From Saccharothrix obliqua (GTDB taxonomy: Bacteria; Actinomycetota; Actinomycetes; Mycobacteriales; Pseudonocardiaceae), in NCBI RefSeq assembly GCF_019375475.1, contig NZ_JAHXGQ010000001.1, forward strand, positions 620,001 to 684,000: a stretch of 64,000 bases of DNA, in the 5' to 3' direction. The stretch's first letter is position 1; every line of letters begins with the position of its first letter. Both the position numbers and the translations under genes were made by a program. Under the pieces are notes generated by a model. The model ran no database searches and was not told the DNA's origin. It saw only the letters and a list, made by a program, of their open reading frames with translations. Positions 57,157 through 64,000 of the stretch are shown in pieces.

Positions 57157-57603
57157 GTGACGACCGATCACCGCGCCCAGGTCGAGGAGCTGCTGGCCGA
57201 CTACCGCCGCAGCCGCGAGCAGTTGGCGGCCGTGCAGCGGGAGCTGGCGCGCGTCCGCGCGCACGCCACCAGCCCGGACGGCGCGGTCACCGTCGAGGTC
57301 GGCGCGCAGGGCGGGTTGACCGACCTCGAACTCGCCGACGACGCCTACCGGTTGCGGCCCGCGCAGCTCGCCGCGCTGATCGTGCGGACGGCGGGTGAGG
57401 CGGCGGCGAAGGCGGCCGAGCGGACCTACCGGGTGATCGACCCCGTGCTGCCCGGTGGCGCCGACCCGGAGGCCGTCGTGCGCGGCACGGCCGACCTGCG
57501 GCCGGAGGAGATCGCGCCGCCGGAGCGGGCACGTCCGGACGACGACGAGGACTTCGAGCAGCGCGACTGGTTGAACGTCGAGATCTCAGGGGGACTCCGG
57601 TGA
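57157..57603 (+). CDS. YbaB/EbfC-like protein (type VII cassette)
   Basis: 148 residues from GTG 57157 (GGAG ribosome site 6 bases before; GTG 57151 also possible). HRAQVEELLADYRRSREQLAAVQRELARV is a helix, then TSPDGAVTVEVGAQGGLTDLEL and PAQLAALIVRTAGEAAAKAAERT. This is the YbaB fold with an added acidic tail. It overlaps the next gene by 4 bases (GTGA). It opens the TNT-toxin cassette in the same order as the YbaB-like/EspC-like pair in other type VII loci. Confidence 0.75.
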   Translation: MTTDHRAQVEELLADYRRSREQLAAVQRELARVRAHATSPDGAVTVEVGAQGGLTDLELADDAYRLRPAQLAALIVRTAGEAAAKAAERTYRVIDPVLPGGADPEAVVRGTADLRPEEIAPPERARPDDDEDFEQRDWLNVEISGGLR

Positions 57604-57908
57604 CCGGTTTCGAGATCGACCTCGCCCGGCTCGACGCGGGGGCGGCCGACTTCGGCGGTTTCGCCGAGCGCGCCGGGAAGGTCTTCGGCGAACTCGGCGG
57701 CGCGCTCGACGCGCTCGGCGCGTGCTGGGGTGACGACGCCGTCGGACGGAGCTTCGCGTCCTCGCACGTCGGTCCGGCGTCCGACGCGTTGACCGGTGTC
57801 GGCGACCTCGGTCCGGGCCTGCGTGGCGTCGGGCAGCGCTTCGGCGACACCGCCCGCACCTACCGCGCCGCCGAAGACGGCAACAGCACCGCGTTCCGCG
57901 CGTTCTGA
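57600..57908 (+). CDS. EspC/WXG100-like type VII secreted protein
   Basis: 102 residues, GTG 57600. FEIDLARLDAGAADFGGFAERAGKVF and CWGDDAVGRSFASSHVGPASD are helical; the pattern is that of the EspC-like/WXG-like small proteins. It is placed between the YbaB-like gene and the TNT toxin, and may be the secretion partner or adaptor for the toxin. It resembles the 1656 product in length and composition. Confidence 0.75.
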   Translation: MTGFEIDLARLDAGAADFGGFAERAGKVFGELGGALDALGACWGDDAVGRSFASSHVGPASDALTGVGDLGPGLRGVGQRFGDTARTYRAAEDGNSTAFRAF

Positions 57909-57925
57909 CACGAGGGGCCACCGAC

Positions 57926-60367
57926 ATGGGGATCGAGCTGCCGGCCGAACTCGCCGAGGTCGCCGCCAAAGCAGGCGTGTCCTGGCCGAAGGCGGACGAG
58001 GACGCGTTGCGCGCGTCGGCCGTCGCGTGGCGGGAGGCGGGCGCCAAGCTGACCGCGCTGGCGGGCGAGTCGGACGCCGCGGCGGGCACCGCGCTGTCCG
58101 CGATGACCGGTGAGACCGCGGACGCGGCCCGCCGCCACTGGAACACGTTCACCGCGCCCGACGGCAAGCTCAACCAGGCGATCCGCCGCTGCACCGCCGC
58201 CGCCGACCGCCTGGACCACGCCGCACGCCAGGTGGGCGCGGCGAAGGTCGAGCTGGTGCGCGAACTGGTCAACCTGGCGAAGAACACCGAGGCCGCCAAC
58301 CAGGCCGCCGCCGCGGGGCACCCCAACGCGCTGCTGGGCCTGGACACGGCCATCCGCGGCGCGGCGGCCAACGTCAACCACCTGACCAACACCCTCGCCG
58401 CGGCCGTCCGCCTGGACAGCGGCGTCGAGATGGGCGGACGCCTGCCGGTCGACACCAACCCCGGCGCGCACGCGCCGACCGAGCCCGGCGCGGGGCCCGG
58501 ACGCGGTGGCCTGCTGGGCGACCTGGTGGACACCCTCATCGGCGGTGGCGACGCGCCCGACACCTCCGAAGCCCCCGGTGATCACGACGCGCCCGGTGCT
58601 CCGGGGGCCGCGCCGGGTGGCCTCCTCGGGAACCTGCTCGGCGGCGGTCAGCAGGGCGGTGGCCTGGTCGGCGGTGTGGTCGGCGGTGTGGTGGACGCGG
58701 TCACCGGTGTCGTGAACCCGGTGGTGGACACCGCGACCGAGGTCGTGGACGGCGTGGTGGAAACCGTCGACCGGACCGTCGAGGGCGCGGTGGACATCCT
58801 GCCGGGCGGCCCCGAGCACGGTCCGGACCACGGACCGGATCGCGGTCCCGACAACGGTTCCGGCCACGGCCCGGGTCCGAACCACGGCCAGGGACCCGTC
58901 GTGGACCGCGGCCCGGACCGGGGTCCGGACCGCGGACCGGTGCACCAGGTGATCGCCCCGGTCACGGGCGACCTGCCGGGTGTCGCCGCCCCGATCACCG
59001 AGCCGGTCGGCCGCGTCGCGGACACCGTCACGTCATCGGCCGCGGCGGTCCTGGACCGCCCGGTGCTGCCGATCGACACCCACACCCCGCCACCCACGAC
59101 CTCCGCCCCCGCCACGAACGTGCCGCCCGCGGTCGGCAGCGCCCCGGTGGGTGGTGCGCCGGTGGGTGGTGCACCCGTGGCGCAGGTCGGCGGGGCGCCG
59201 ACGACCGCCGCACCCGCCGCGGGCGCGGTCTCGGCGGGTGCGCAGCCGGCTGCTCCCGGCCAGACCGCACCGGGAACGGCCCAGCCCGGCCAGACCACGC
59301 AGCCCGGCCAACGCGGCACGTCCCCGGGACTCCCGGGCCAGTCCGCGCAACCCGGCCAGCCGGCCCCCGGCGGCCAGCCCGCCGCCAAGGACGCGGCCCA
59401 GCCCACGCCCGGCAAGGACCCGGCCGCGCAGCACAAGGACACCCAGCCGAAGGAGCCACCGGCCAAGGACAACCGCCCGGAATCGGCGAAGCGCGATGAC
59501 GGGCTGCTCGGCTTCGCCGTCGTGCCGCTGGCCGGCAAGCGCGACCTCCTCGTCCGCGGCGGCCAGGGAACCGCACCCGGCCAGGGCGTGCCCATCGCGG
59601 GCACGGGCGTTCCCGCCGCCGGGGCGGGCATCGGCGGCAAGGAGGCGTACGGGTCGCTGTCCGGCGTGCTCGGCGAGGGCCACCCGGCACCCGAGCCCTC
59701 GCGGCAGGTCGGGCAGGAGGTCCGGTCGGCCGACGACGCCGTCACCGCCTTCCTCGCCCACATGTTCCCCGGCGGTGTGCTGCCGCCGCCCCGGTCGGCG
59801 CCCGCGCGTCAGCTGCCCGCCCCGCCCGAGGACCGCGATTTCGCGCCCGGCCTCCGCTTCGAGCCGCAGGGCCACCCGGACGGCCACCTCGTCGACACGT
59901 CCGCGCGTGAGCTGCCACGCCGACCAGCCGCACCGGCCGGCCCGCCCGACCCGGCGCTGCTCGACGGCTACGACCCGCAGGCCGGGCTGCACGAGCGGGA
60001 CTGGGACCGGCGGTTCCTGGTGCGCGCCGAGCCGCCCGAGCACGCGTGGCCGCCCGCCGAGCTGTTCCCCGAGGGCGGCTACGAGGCCGGTCAGCCGGGT
60101 GTCCTCGCGGTCGGCGTCGAGCTGGACCGGTTCGGCACGCCGGAGGGCCGGGTGCTGTCCGAGACGGGCACGCCGTTCACCCAGCGGTCGCTGCCGCCCA
60201 CCGCGTTGACCGCCGGTTACCGCCGGTACCGGGTGACCCGGGAGCTGCCGGTGTGGTTCACGCTGTCCGCCGGCTGGTTCGGGCAGCCCGGCGGCGGTGT
60301 CCGCTACCGCACGACGCACCCGGTGGCCGAACTGGTCGCGCTGGGCCACCTGGAGGAGGTCCGATGA
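57926..60367 (+). CDS. Type VII polymorphic toxin with C-terminal TNT (NAD+ glycohydrolase) domain
   Basis: 813 residues, ATG 57926. An N-terminal helical WXG-like domain (1-160, ARRHWNTFTAPDGKLNQA) precedes a Pro/Gly/Asp linker of about 500 residues with RGPDRGPDRGP-type and HGPDHGP repeats and QPG/PGQ stretches. The C-terminal TNT domain (about 680-813) has GYDPQAGLHERDW, LDRFGTPEGRVLSETGTPF and WFGQPGGGVRYRTTHPVAEL. Gln787 in GQPGGG corresponds to the essential Gln of M. tuberculosis TNT. Family knowledge: TNT hydrolyses NAD+ and kills the target cell. The immunity gene follows with ATGA overlap. Confidence 0.85.
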   Translation: MGIELPAELAEVAAKAGVSWPKADEDALRASAVAWREAGAKLTALAGESDAAAGTALSAMTGETADAARRHWNTFTAPDGKLNQAIRRCTAAADRLDHAARQVGAAKVELVRELVNLAKNTEAANQAAAAGHPNALLGLDTAIRGAAANVNHLTNTLAAAVRLDSGVEMGGRLPVDTNPGAHAPTEPGAGPGRGGLLGDLVDTLIGGGDAPDTSEAPGDHDAPGAPGAAPGGLLGNLLGGGQQGGGLVGGVVGGVVDAVTGVVNPVVDTATEVVDGVVETVDRTVEGAVDILPGGPEHGPDHGPDRGPDNGSGHGPGPNHGQGPVVDRGPDRGPDRGPVHQVIAPVTGDLPGVAAPITEPVGRVADTVTSSAAAVLDRPVLPIDTHTPPPTTSAPATNVPPAVGSAPVGGAPVGGAPVAQVGGAPTTAAPAAGAVSAGAQPAAPGQTAPGTAQPGQTTQPGQRGTSPGLPGQSAQPGQPAPGGQPAAKDAAQPTPGKDPAAQHKDTQPKEPPAKDNRPESAKRDDGLLGFAVVPLAGKRDLLVRGGQGTAPGQGVPIAGTGVPAAGAGIGGKEAYGSLSGVLGEGHPAPEPSRQVGQEVRSADDAVTAFLAHMFPGGVLPPPRSAPARQLPAPPEDRDFAPGLRFEPQGHPDGHLVDTSARELPRRPAAPAGPPDPALLDGYDPQAGLHERDWDRRFLVRAEPPEHAWPPAELFPEGGYEAGQPGVLAVGVELDRFGTPEGRVLSETGTPFTQRSLPPTALTAGYRRYRVTRELPVWFTLSAGWFGQPGGGVRYRTTHPVAELVALGHLEEVR

Positions 60368-60636
60368 ACGCCGAGTCGATCCAGGGCTGGCTGCTCGCGG
60401 TGGGCGTGCCCGCCGAGGTGGTCTCGGTGGGCGCGGAGGCGGACAACGCCTGGTGCCTGGTCGCCGACGACGAGGGTTTCGAGGTCTTCTGGCGGGAACA
60501 GGGCAACCGCTACGACTGGGCCCGGTTCACCAGCGAGGACGTCGCCTGCCACTACCTCTTCGGCCGCCTGGTGTGGGCGCAGGTGGTGCGTGGCGCGGTC
60601 GGCCTGCTGCCGCGGCAGGCGGCTAGCGGGGCGTGA
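60364..60636 (+). CDS. Probable immunity protein for the TNT toxin
   Basis: 90 residues, ATG 60364, overlapping the toxin stop by 4 bases. It has acidic features (SIQGWLLAVGVPAEVVSVGA, CLVADDEGFEVFWREQGNRYDW) and a helical FGRLVWAQVVRGAVGLL. Small acidic proteins encoded directly after a TNT domain neutralise it, like IFT in mycobacteria; no clear similarity to IFT is seen. The role is inferred from position. It converges on the histidine kinase gene, overlapping by 14 bases. Confidence 0.7.
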   Translation: MNAESIQGWLLAVGVPAEVVSVGAEADNAWCLVADDEGFEVFWREQGNRYDWARFTSEDVACHYLFGRLVWAQVVRGAVGLLPRQAASGA

Positions 60637-61897
60637 GGTCGGAGCGCCAGGTCACGTTCACCACGTCGTCGGCCTTGGGCACCGGCAGGTAGACGGCGAA
60701 CGTCGCGGGCCGGGCGGTGGACAGCTCCAGCCGCCCGCCGTCGGCGTCCACCAGCGCCCGCGCGAGCGCCAGGCCGACGCCGGTCGAACCGCCACCGGAC
60801 ACACCGCGCTCGAAGATGTGCGCCGCCAGCTCGTCGGGCACGCCCACGCCGCTGTCCGCGACCTCCACCACCACCGTGCCCTCGTCGCTGCGCGCGGACA
60901 CCACGACCGTGCCCTCGCCGTGCCGCAGGGCGTTGTCCAGCAGCACGCCGATGGCTTCCCGCAGCCGCGCCGGCGTGGCCCGCGCCAGCAGACCCTCCGG
61001 CACGCGCACCCGCAGCACGCGGCCGGCGCCACGCATCGGCTCCCGCCACTCCTCGGCGATCGCGGCCAGCTCCACGCCCAGGTCCAGCGGTTCCGCGCCG
61101 ACCGCGCGGGCGGCACGCGCGGCGGCCAGCAGCTCGTTCAGCACGCCCGCCAACCGTTCCGCCTGCTCCAGCGCGGCCCGCGCCTCGGCCGCCGTCTCCG
61201 GCTCGGGGTGCTCGGCCAACGCCTCCAACCGCAGCTGCAACGCGGTGAGCCGGCTGCGCAACTGGTGCGACACGTCGCCGACCAGCTCGCGCTCCCGCTG
61301 CACCAGCAACGCGAGCGCGCCCGCCGACCGGTCCAGCGCGTCCGCCACGAGGTCCAGCTCGGGCACGCCGTGCCGCCGGTCGTCGCGCCGGAAGTCGCCC
61401 GCGCCGAGCCGGGCCGCGCGCACCGCCACGTGCCGCAGCGGTTTGGCGAGCTTGCGCGCGGTCACCGTCGCCACCACGGTCCCGGTGCCCACCGACAACA
61501 CCACCAGCAGCACCACCAGCGCCGCCACCTGGTACTGGACCGTGCGCATCGGCCCGTCCGACACCTCCAGCGTCACGGTGCCCTGCTGCGCGATCGGCAC
61601 GTCGATGGACAGCACGTCGGGTCCGGGCGACGCGCCCAGCTCCTGCCTGCCGTGGTTGGACGAGACCACCAGGTGCCCGCCCTCGGGCACGAGGATCTCC
61701 ACCGGCTCCAGGTCGATCGGCTGCCCGGAGGCGATCTGGTCGTCCACGGACGCCGCGATCTGCTGGGCACGCACCCCGAGGTCGCCCCGCGCGGCGTCGT
61801 CGACCAGGCGCAGCGCGGTGTAGCCGAGCGGTATGCCGAGCGCGAACCCGGTCACCGCGACCGCGAGCAGGATGGCTCGCAGGATGCGGCTGCGCAT
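60623..61897 (-). CDS. Sensor histidine kinase
   Basis: 424 residues. Two membrane spans (ILRAILLAVAVTGFALGIPLG, and VAALVVLLVVLSVGTGTVVAT near residue 120) enclose an external domain (VPEGGHLVVSSNHGRQELGAS). A HAMP region follows, then the H-box VGDVSHQLRSRLTALQLRLEAL (His), N-box EAIGVLLDNALRHG, G1 VVEVADSGVGVPDEL and G2 SGGGSTGVGLALARALVDADGG. Arg replaces the usual Pro after the His (LRSR). The partner response regulator starts directly upstream. Confidence 0.93.
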   Translation of the reverse strand: MRSRILRAILLAVAVTGFALGIPLGYTALRLVDDAARGDLGVRAQQIAASVDDQIASGQPIDLEPVEILVPEGGHLVVSSNHGRQELGASPGPDVLSIDVPIAQQGTVTLEVSDGPMRTVQYQVAALVVLLVVLSVGTGTVVATVTARKLAKPLRHVAVRAARLGAGDFRRDDRRHGVPELDLVADALDRSAGALALLVQRERELVGDVSHQLRSRLTALQLRLEALAEHPEPETAAEARAALEQAERLAGVLNELLAAARAARAVGAEPLDLGVELAAIAEEWREPMRGAGRVLRVRVPEGLLARATPARLREAIGVLLDNALRHGEGTVVVSARSDEGTVVVEVADSGVGVPDELAAHIFERGVSGGGSTGVGLALARALVDADGGRLELSTARPATFAVYLPVPKADDVVNVTWRSDLTPR

Positions 61898-62569
61898 CTA
61901 GTCGACCGTGTTGAACCGGAAGCCCACGCCGCGCACGGTGGCGATGCGCCGCTCCACCGAGCGCACGTCGCCCAGCTTCCGGCGCAGCCACGACATGTGC
62001 ATGTCGAGGGTCTTGCTGCTCTTCAGCTCCGGGTCGTTCCACACCTCGGACAGGATCTCGTCCCGGTGCACCACCTGCCCGGCGCGCTGGATGAGCACCC
62101 GCAGCAGCTCGAACTCCTTGTTCGCGAGCTGCACCTCCTGCCCGTCCACGGTGACGCGCCGCGCGGCGAGGTCGACCCGCACGCCGTTGACCTCCAGCGT
62201 GCCCGGCGCGCGCCTGCGCAGCAGCGCCCGGATGCGGGCCATCAGCTCGGCCAGCCGGAACGGCTTGGCGACGTAGTCGTCCGCGCCCGCGTCCAGGCCC
62301 ACCACGAAGTCCACCTCGTCGGACCGCGCGGTGAGCATCAGCACCGGGATGGCCCGCCCGCCGGCGCGCAGCCGGCGGCACACCTCCAGGCCGTCCATGC
62401 CGGGCAGCCCCAGGTCGAGCACCAGCAGGTCCACGCCACCGTGCGAGGTCGCCCGGAGCGCGCCGGGGCCGTCACCGACCACCTGCACCTGATAACCCTC
62501 CCGCTGCAACGCGCGGGACAGGGGATCCGCGATCGCCGGATCATCCTCCGCCAACAAGACCACGCTCAC
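61898..62569 (-). CDS. OmpR-family response regulator
   Basis: 223 residues from ATG 62569. The receiver domain has VLLAEDDPAIADPL, LLVLDLGLPGMDGLEV (phospho-acceptor Asp), VLMLTARSD and DYVAKPFRLAEL. The C-terminal winged-helix DNA-binding domain includes LLRVLIQRAGQVVHRDEILSEVWN and VDMHMSWLRRKLGDVRSVERRIATVRGVGFRF-type features. It is adjacent to the sensor kinase (0 bases between). The targets are unknown. Confidence 0.95.
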   Translation of the reverse strand: MSVVLLAEDDPAIADPLSRALQREGYQVQVVGDGPGALRATSHGGVDLLVLDLGLPGMDGLEVCRRLRAGGRAIPVLMLTARSDEVDFVVGLDAGADDYVAKPFRLAELMARIRALLRRRAPGTLEVNGVRVDLAARRVTVDGQEVQLANKEFELLRVLIQRAGQVVHRDEILSEVWNDPELKSSKTLDMHMSWLRRKLGDVRSVERRIATVRGVGFRFNTVD

Positions 62570-62601
62570 GCCACCCAGCGTAGGCGTGGGACGATCCCCG
62601 C

Positions 62602-63375
62602 GTGTCCTCCGATCTGACGCTCGCGTTGCGGCTGGCCGATGCGGCCGACGCGATCACCACGTCCCGGTTCCGCGCGCGTGACCTCCAGGTGGAGCGCAAA
62701 CCCGACCGGACACCCGTGACGGACGCCGACGTGGCCGTGGAGGACGCGATCCGCGCGGTGCTCGCCGACACCGGTGACCAGGTGGCGGGCGAGGAACGCG
62801 GTGGCGTGGTGGGCGCGGGCCGGACGTGGGTCGTGGACCCGATCGACGGCACCAAGAACTTCCTGCGCGGCGTACCCGTGTGGGCGACGCTGATCGCCCT
62901 GGTCGTGGACGGGACGCCGCGGGTCGGCGTGGTCAGCGCGCCCGCGCTGGGCCGCCGGTGGTGGGCCGCCGAGGGGCAGGGCGCGTTCACGCTGGACGCG
63001 ACGGGGGAGCGGCGCATCGGCGTGAGCGCGGTGGCCGACCTCTCCGACGCCTACCTGTCCACCACGCACCTCGGGTCGTGGGTGGAGCACCACTCGCGGG
63101 AGGCGTACCTGCGGCTGGTGGACGCGTGCTGGGAGAACCGGGCGTTCGGCGACTTCTGGCAGCACTGCCTGGTGGCCGAGGGCGCGATCGACGTGGCCGC
63201 CGAGGCGGTCGTGAACCCGTGGGACGTGGCCCCGTTCCAGGTCCTGGTGCGCGAGGCGGGCGGGCGGTTCAGCGACCTGTCCGGCGCGGACCGGTTCGAC
63301 GGAGGGGACGCGTTGTCGACGAACGGTCGGCTGCACGAGGCGGCGTTGGCGTTGCTGGCGCGGCACCGGGCGTGA
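62602..63375 (+). CDS. hisN: Inositol-monophosphatase-family phosphatase, probably histidinol-phosphatase
   Basis: 257 residues, GTG 62602. Metal-binding motifs: PVTDADVAVEDAIR, AGEERGG (Glu), WVVDPIDGTKNFLRGVPVW and NPWDVAPFQVLVREAGGRFSDLSG. These are the sites of the Li-sensitive phosphatase family; histidinol-phosphate phosphatase HisN, inositol and fructose bisphosphatases belong here. Assignment to HisN is by resemblance of the W-D-V-A-P-F end. Divergent from the two-component genes. Its 3' end overlaps the GtrA gene on the other strand by 107 bases. Confidence 0.8.
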   Translation: MSSDLTLALRLADAADAITTSRFRARDLQVERKPDRTPVTDADVAVEDAIRAVLADTGDQVAGEERGGVVGAGRTWVVDPIDGTKNFLRGVPVWATLIALVVDGTPRVGVVSAPALGRRWWAAEGQGAFTLDATGERRIGVSAVADLSDAYLSTTHLGSWVEHHSREAYLRLVDACWENRAFGDFWQHCLVAEGAIDVAAEAVVNPWDVAPFQVLVREAGGRFSDLSGADRFDGGDALSTNGRLHEAALALLARHRA

Positions 63376-63871
63376 CCCTGGGCCGGGCGTCGGCCTGCGG
63401 GAACACCCACTTCTTGTAGCCGTACCACCGGAACGCCATGGCGACGAGCGTGCCGATGATCTGGGCGCTGGTGAAGTCGGCGACCTCCTGCACGAGGCGG
63501 CTGACCTCCGGCTCCTGGAGGTGCAGCAGGTAGCGCGAGACGCCCAGCGGCAGCGAGTTGAGGCCGATCGCGAGGCCGTTGACGATGAAGAACAACGCCG
63601 CCTCGTGGTGGCGTTCCCGACCGCCCCTGGTGCGGAACGACCACTCGCGGTTCAGGACGTACGACACGATCGTGGCGACCAGGGTCGCCACCACCTTCGC
63701 CGTCACCGGCTTCTCGTGCAGCACGGTCGTCTTGAGGACGAGGAAGATGACCGTGTCGATCACGAAGCAGATGCCGCCGACCACCGCGAACTTCAGCAGT
63801 TCCCGGTGCCGGAGCGCCAGGGAGCGCAGCGGCTCGGGCAGTCGGCGGACGACGTTCTCGACGGAAGACAC
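63269..63871 (-). CDS. GtrA-like membrane protein
   Basis: 200 residues from GTG 63871. Four membrane segments of the GtrA/DPMS type: ELLKFAVVGGICFVIDTVIFLVLK, VVATLVATIVSYVLNREWSF, ALFFIVNGLAIGLNSLPLGV and FTSAQIIGTLVAMAFRWYGYKKWVFP. GtrA proteins carry or flip polyprenyl-linked sugars at the membrane. The end (DARPRVTPGAAPATPTPPRA ...) is a Pro/Arg-rich tail lying antisense to the last 107 bases of hisN. It corresponds to Rv3277 near birA in mycobacteria. A second GtrA tail follows. Confidence 0.85.
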   Translation of the reverse strand: MSSVENVVRRLPEPLRSLALRHRELLKFAVVGGICFVIDTVIFLVLKTTVLHEKPVTAKVVATLVATIVSYVLNREWSFRTRGGRERHHEAALFFIVNGLAIGLNSLPLGVSRYLLHLQEPEVSRLVQEVADFTSAQIIGTLVAMAFRWYGYKKWVFPQADARPRVTPGAAPATPTPPRAADRSSTTRPLRRTGPRRTGR

Positions 63872-63907
63872 TCCGACGAGTGTACGGAGAACGGGTGAGA
63901 GCGCTGT

Positions 63908-64000
63908 TCAGGCGACGTCGCGCTGGTCGTCGGACACCACGCGGAGGCGGCGCACGGCGGGCCGCGCGTCGGCCTCCGGGAACACCACCCGGCGCATCGC
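63908..64000 (-). CDS. GtrA-like protein, C-terminal part only (runs off the window)
   Basis: 30 codons before the TGA at 63908-63910 read AMRRVVFPEADARPAVRRLR then VVSDDQRDVA. The VVFPEADARP segment matches KKWVFPQADARP of the adjacent GtrA protein. So this is probably the C-terminus of a second GtrA copy transcribed the same way and upstream of it. The N-terminal membrane part lies outside the window. Confidence 0.65.
   Translation of the reverse strand, partial: AMRRVVFPEADARPAVRRLRVVSDDQRDVA

Noticed and set aside
58800-58960. Possible minisatellite
   Set aside because: The GGTCCGGACC-type repeats encode the RGPD/HGPD linker of the TNT protein in frame, so they are protein repeats.

Overview
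The window is high-GC actinobacterial chromosome. Gene content (ESX/type VII accessory genes, DUF397 plus Scr1-type regulators, a DasR-type chitinase promoter, biotin-dependent acyl-CoA carboxylase with an epsilon subunit) and many leaderless TAnnnT promoters point to Actinomycetota, most likely Pseudonocardiales such as Saccharothrix, Actinosynnema or Lentzea. That taxonomic call is inference. Part of the gene set follows the order known around Rv3277-Rv3309c of Mycobacterium tuberculosis (upp, pmmB, deoD, two M20 hydrolases, a small cyclotransferase, lpdA, glpD, then accA, maf, accE, accD, birA, a PH-domain protein and GtrA). This conserved backbone is interrupted by accessory cassettes.

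Layout. 1-1979: the tail of a type VII accessory cassette (two YbaB-like proteins, an NlpC/P60 hydrolase with a glycine linker, an EspC-like protein). 2110-6865: a SUKH protein, a PfkB kinase, and the deoC - aldehyde dehydrogenase - vestigial aldehyde dehydrogenase operon. 6921-13819: an accessory block with a DUF1707 protein, four overlapping DUF397 genes under an Scr1-type regulator, a small ORF, and a 1489-residue fusion of trypsin-like, phosphoesterase-like, NACHT, pentapeptide and WD40 regions. The first two regions of that fusion appear catalytically dead. 13849-18632: upp, an NmrA-like oxidoreductase, a GH18 chitinase with two dre-like sites, a TetR regulator, and a disrupted CopG/Doc toxin-antitoxin locus with an SOS box. 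19366-23650: a MerR regulator with two aldo/keto reductases, then small membrane and flavodoxin-like proteins.

23669-28173: phosphosugar mutase, purine nucleoside phosphorylase and a serine/threonine kinase. 28305-33248: mutA-mutB-meaB for methylmalonyl-CoA. 33343-42522: a small membrane protein, two M20 amidohydrolases, glpD diverging from glpF-glpK, LpdA-like reductase and a gamma-glutamylcyclotransferase-like protein. 42657-45869: a second type VII cassette (DUF3558 lipoprotein, helical protein, PPE-like protein, EspG). 46050-57047: RraB-like, HAD and DUF1707 proteins, acyl-CoA carboxylase alpha, a DAACS symporter behind a cysteine-containing leader peptide, Maf, accE-accD, birA, a PH-domain protein and HMG-CoA lyase. 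57157-60636: a third type VII cassette carrying a TNT-domain (NAD+ glycohydrolase) toxin and its probable immunity protein. 60623-64000: a two-component system, an inositol-monophosphatase-family phosphatase, and one complete and one partial GtrA protein.

Functional links. The carboxylase and birA feed the methylmalonyl-CoA mutase module; deoC, the aldehyde dehydrogenases, deoD, pmmB and upp form a nucleoside/deoxyribose salvage set; glpF, glpK and glpD form a glycerol pathway. No rRNA, tRNA, CRISPR array, transposase or integrase was recognised. All domain calls come from reading the sequence by eye; no database search was run.
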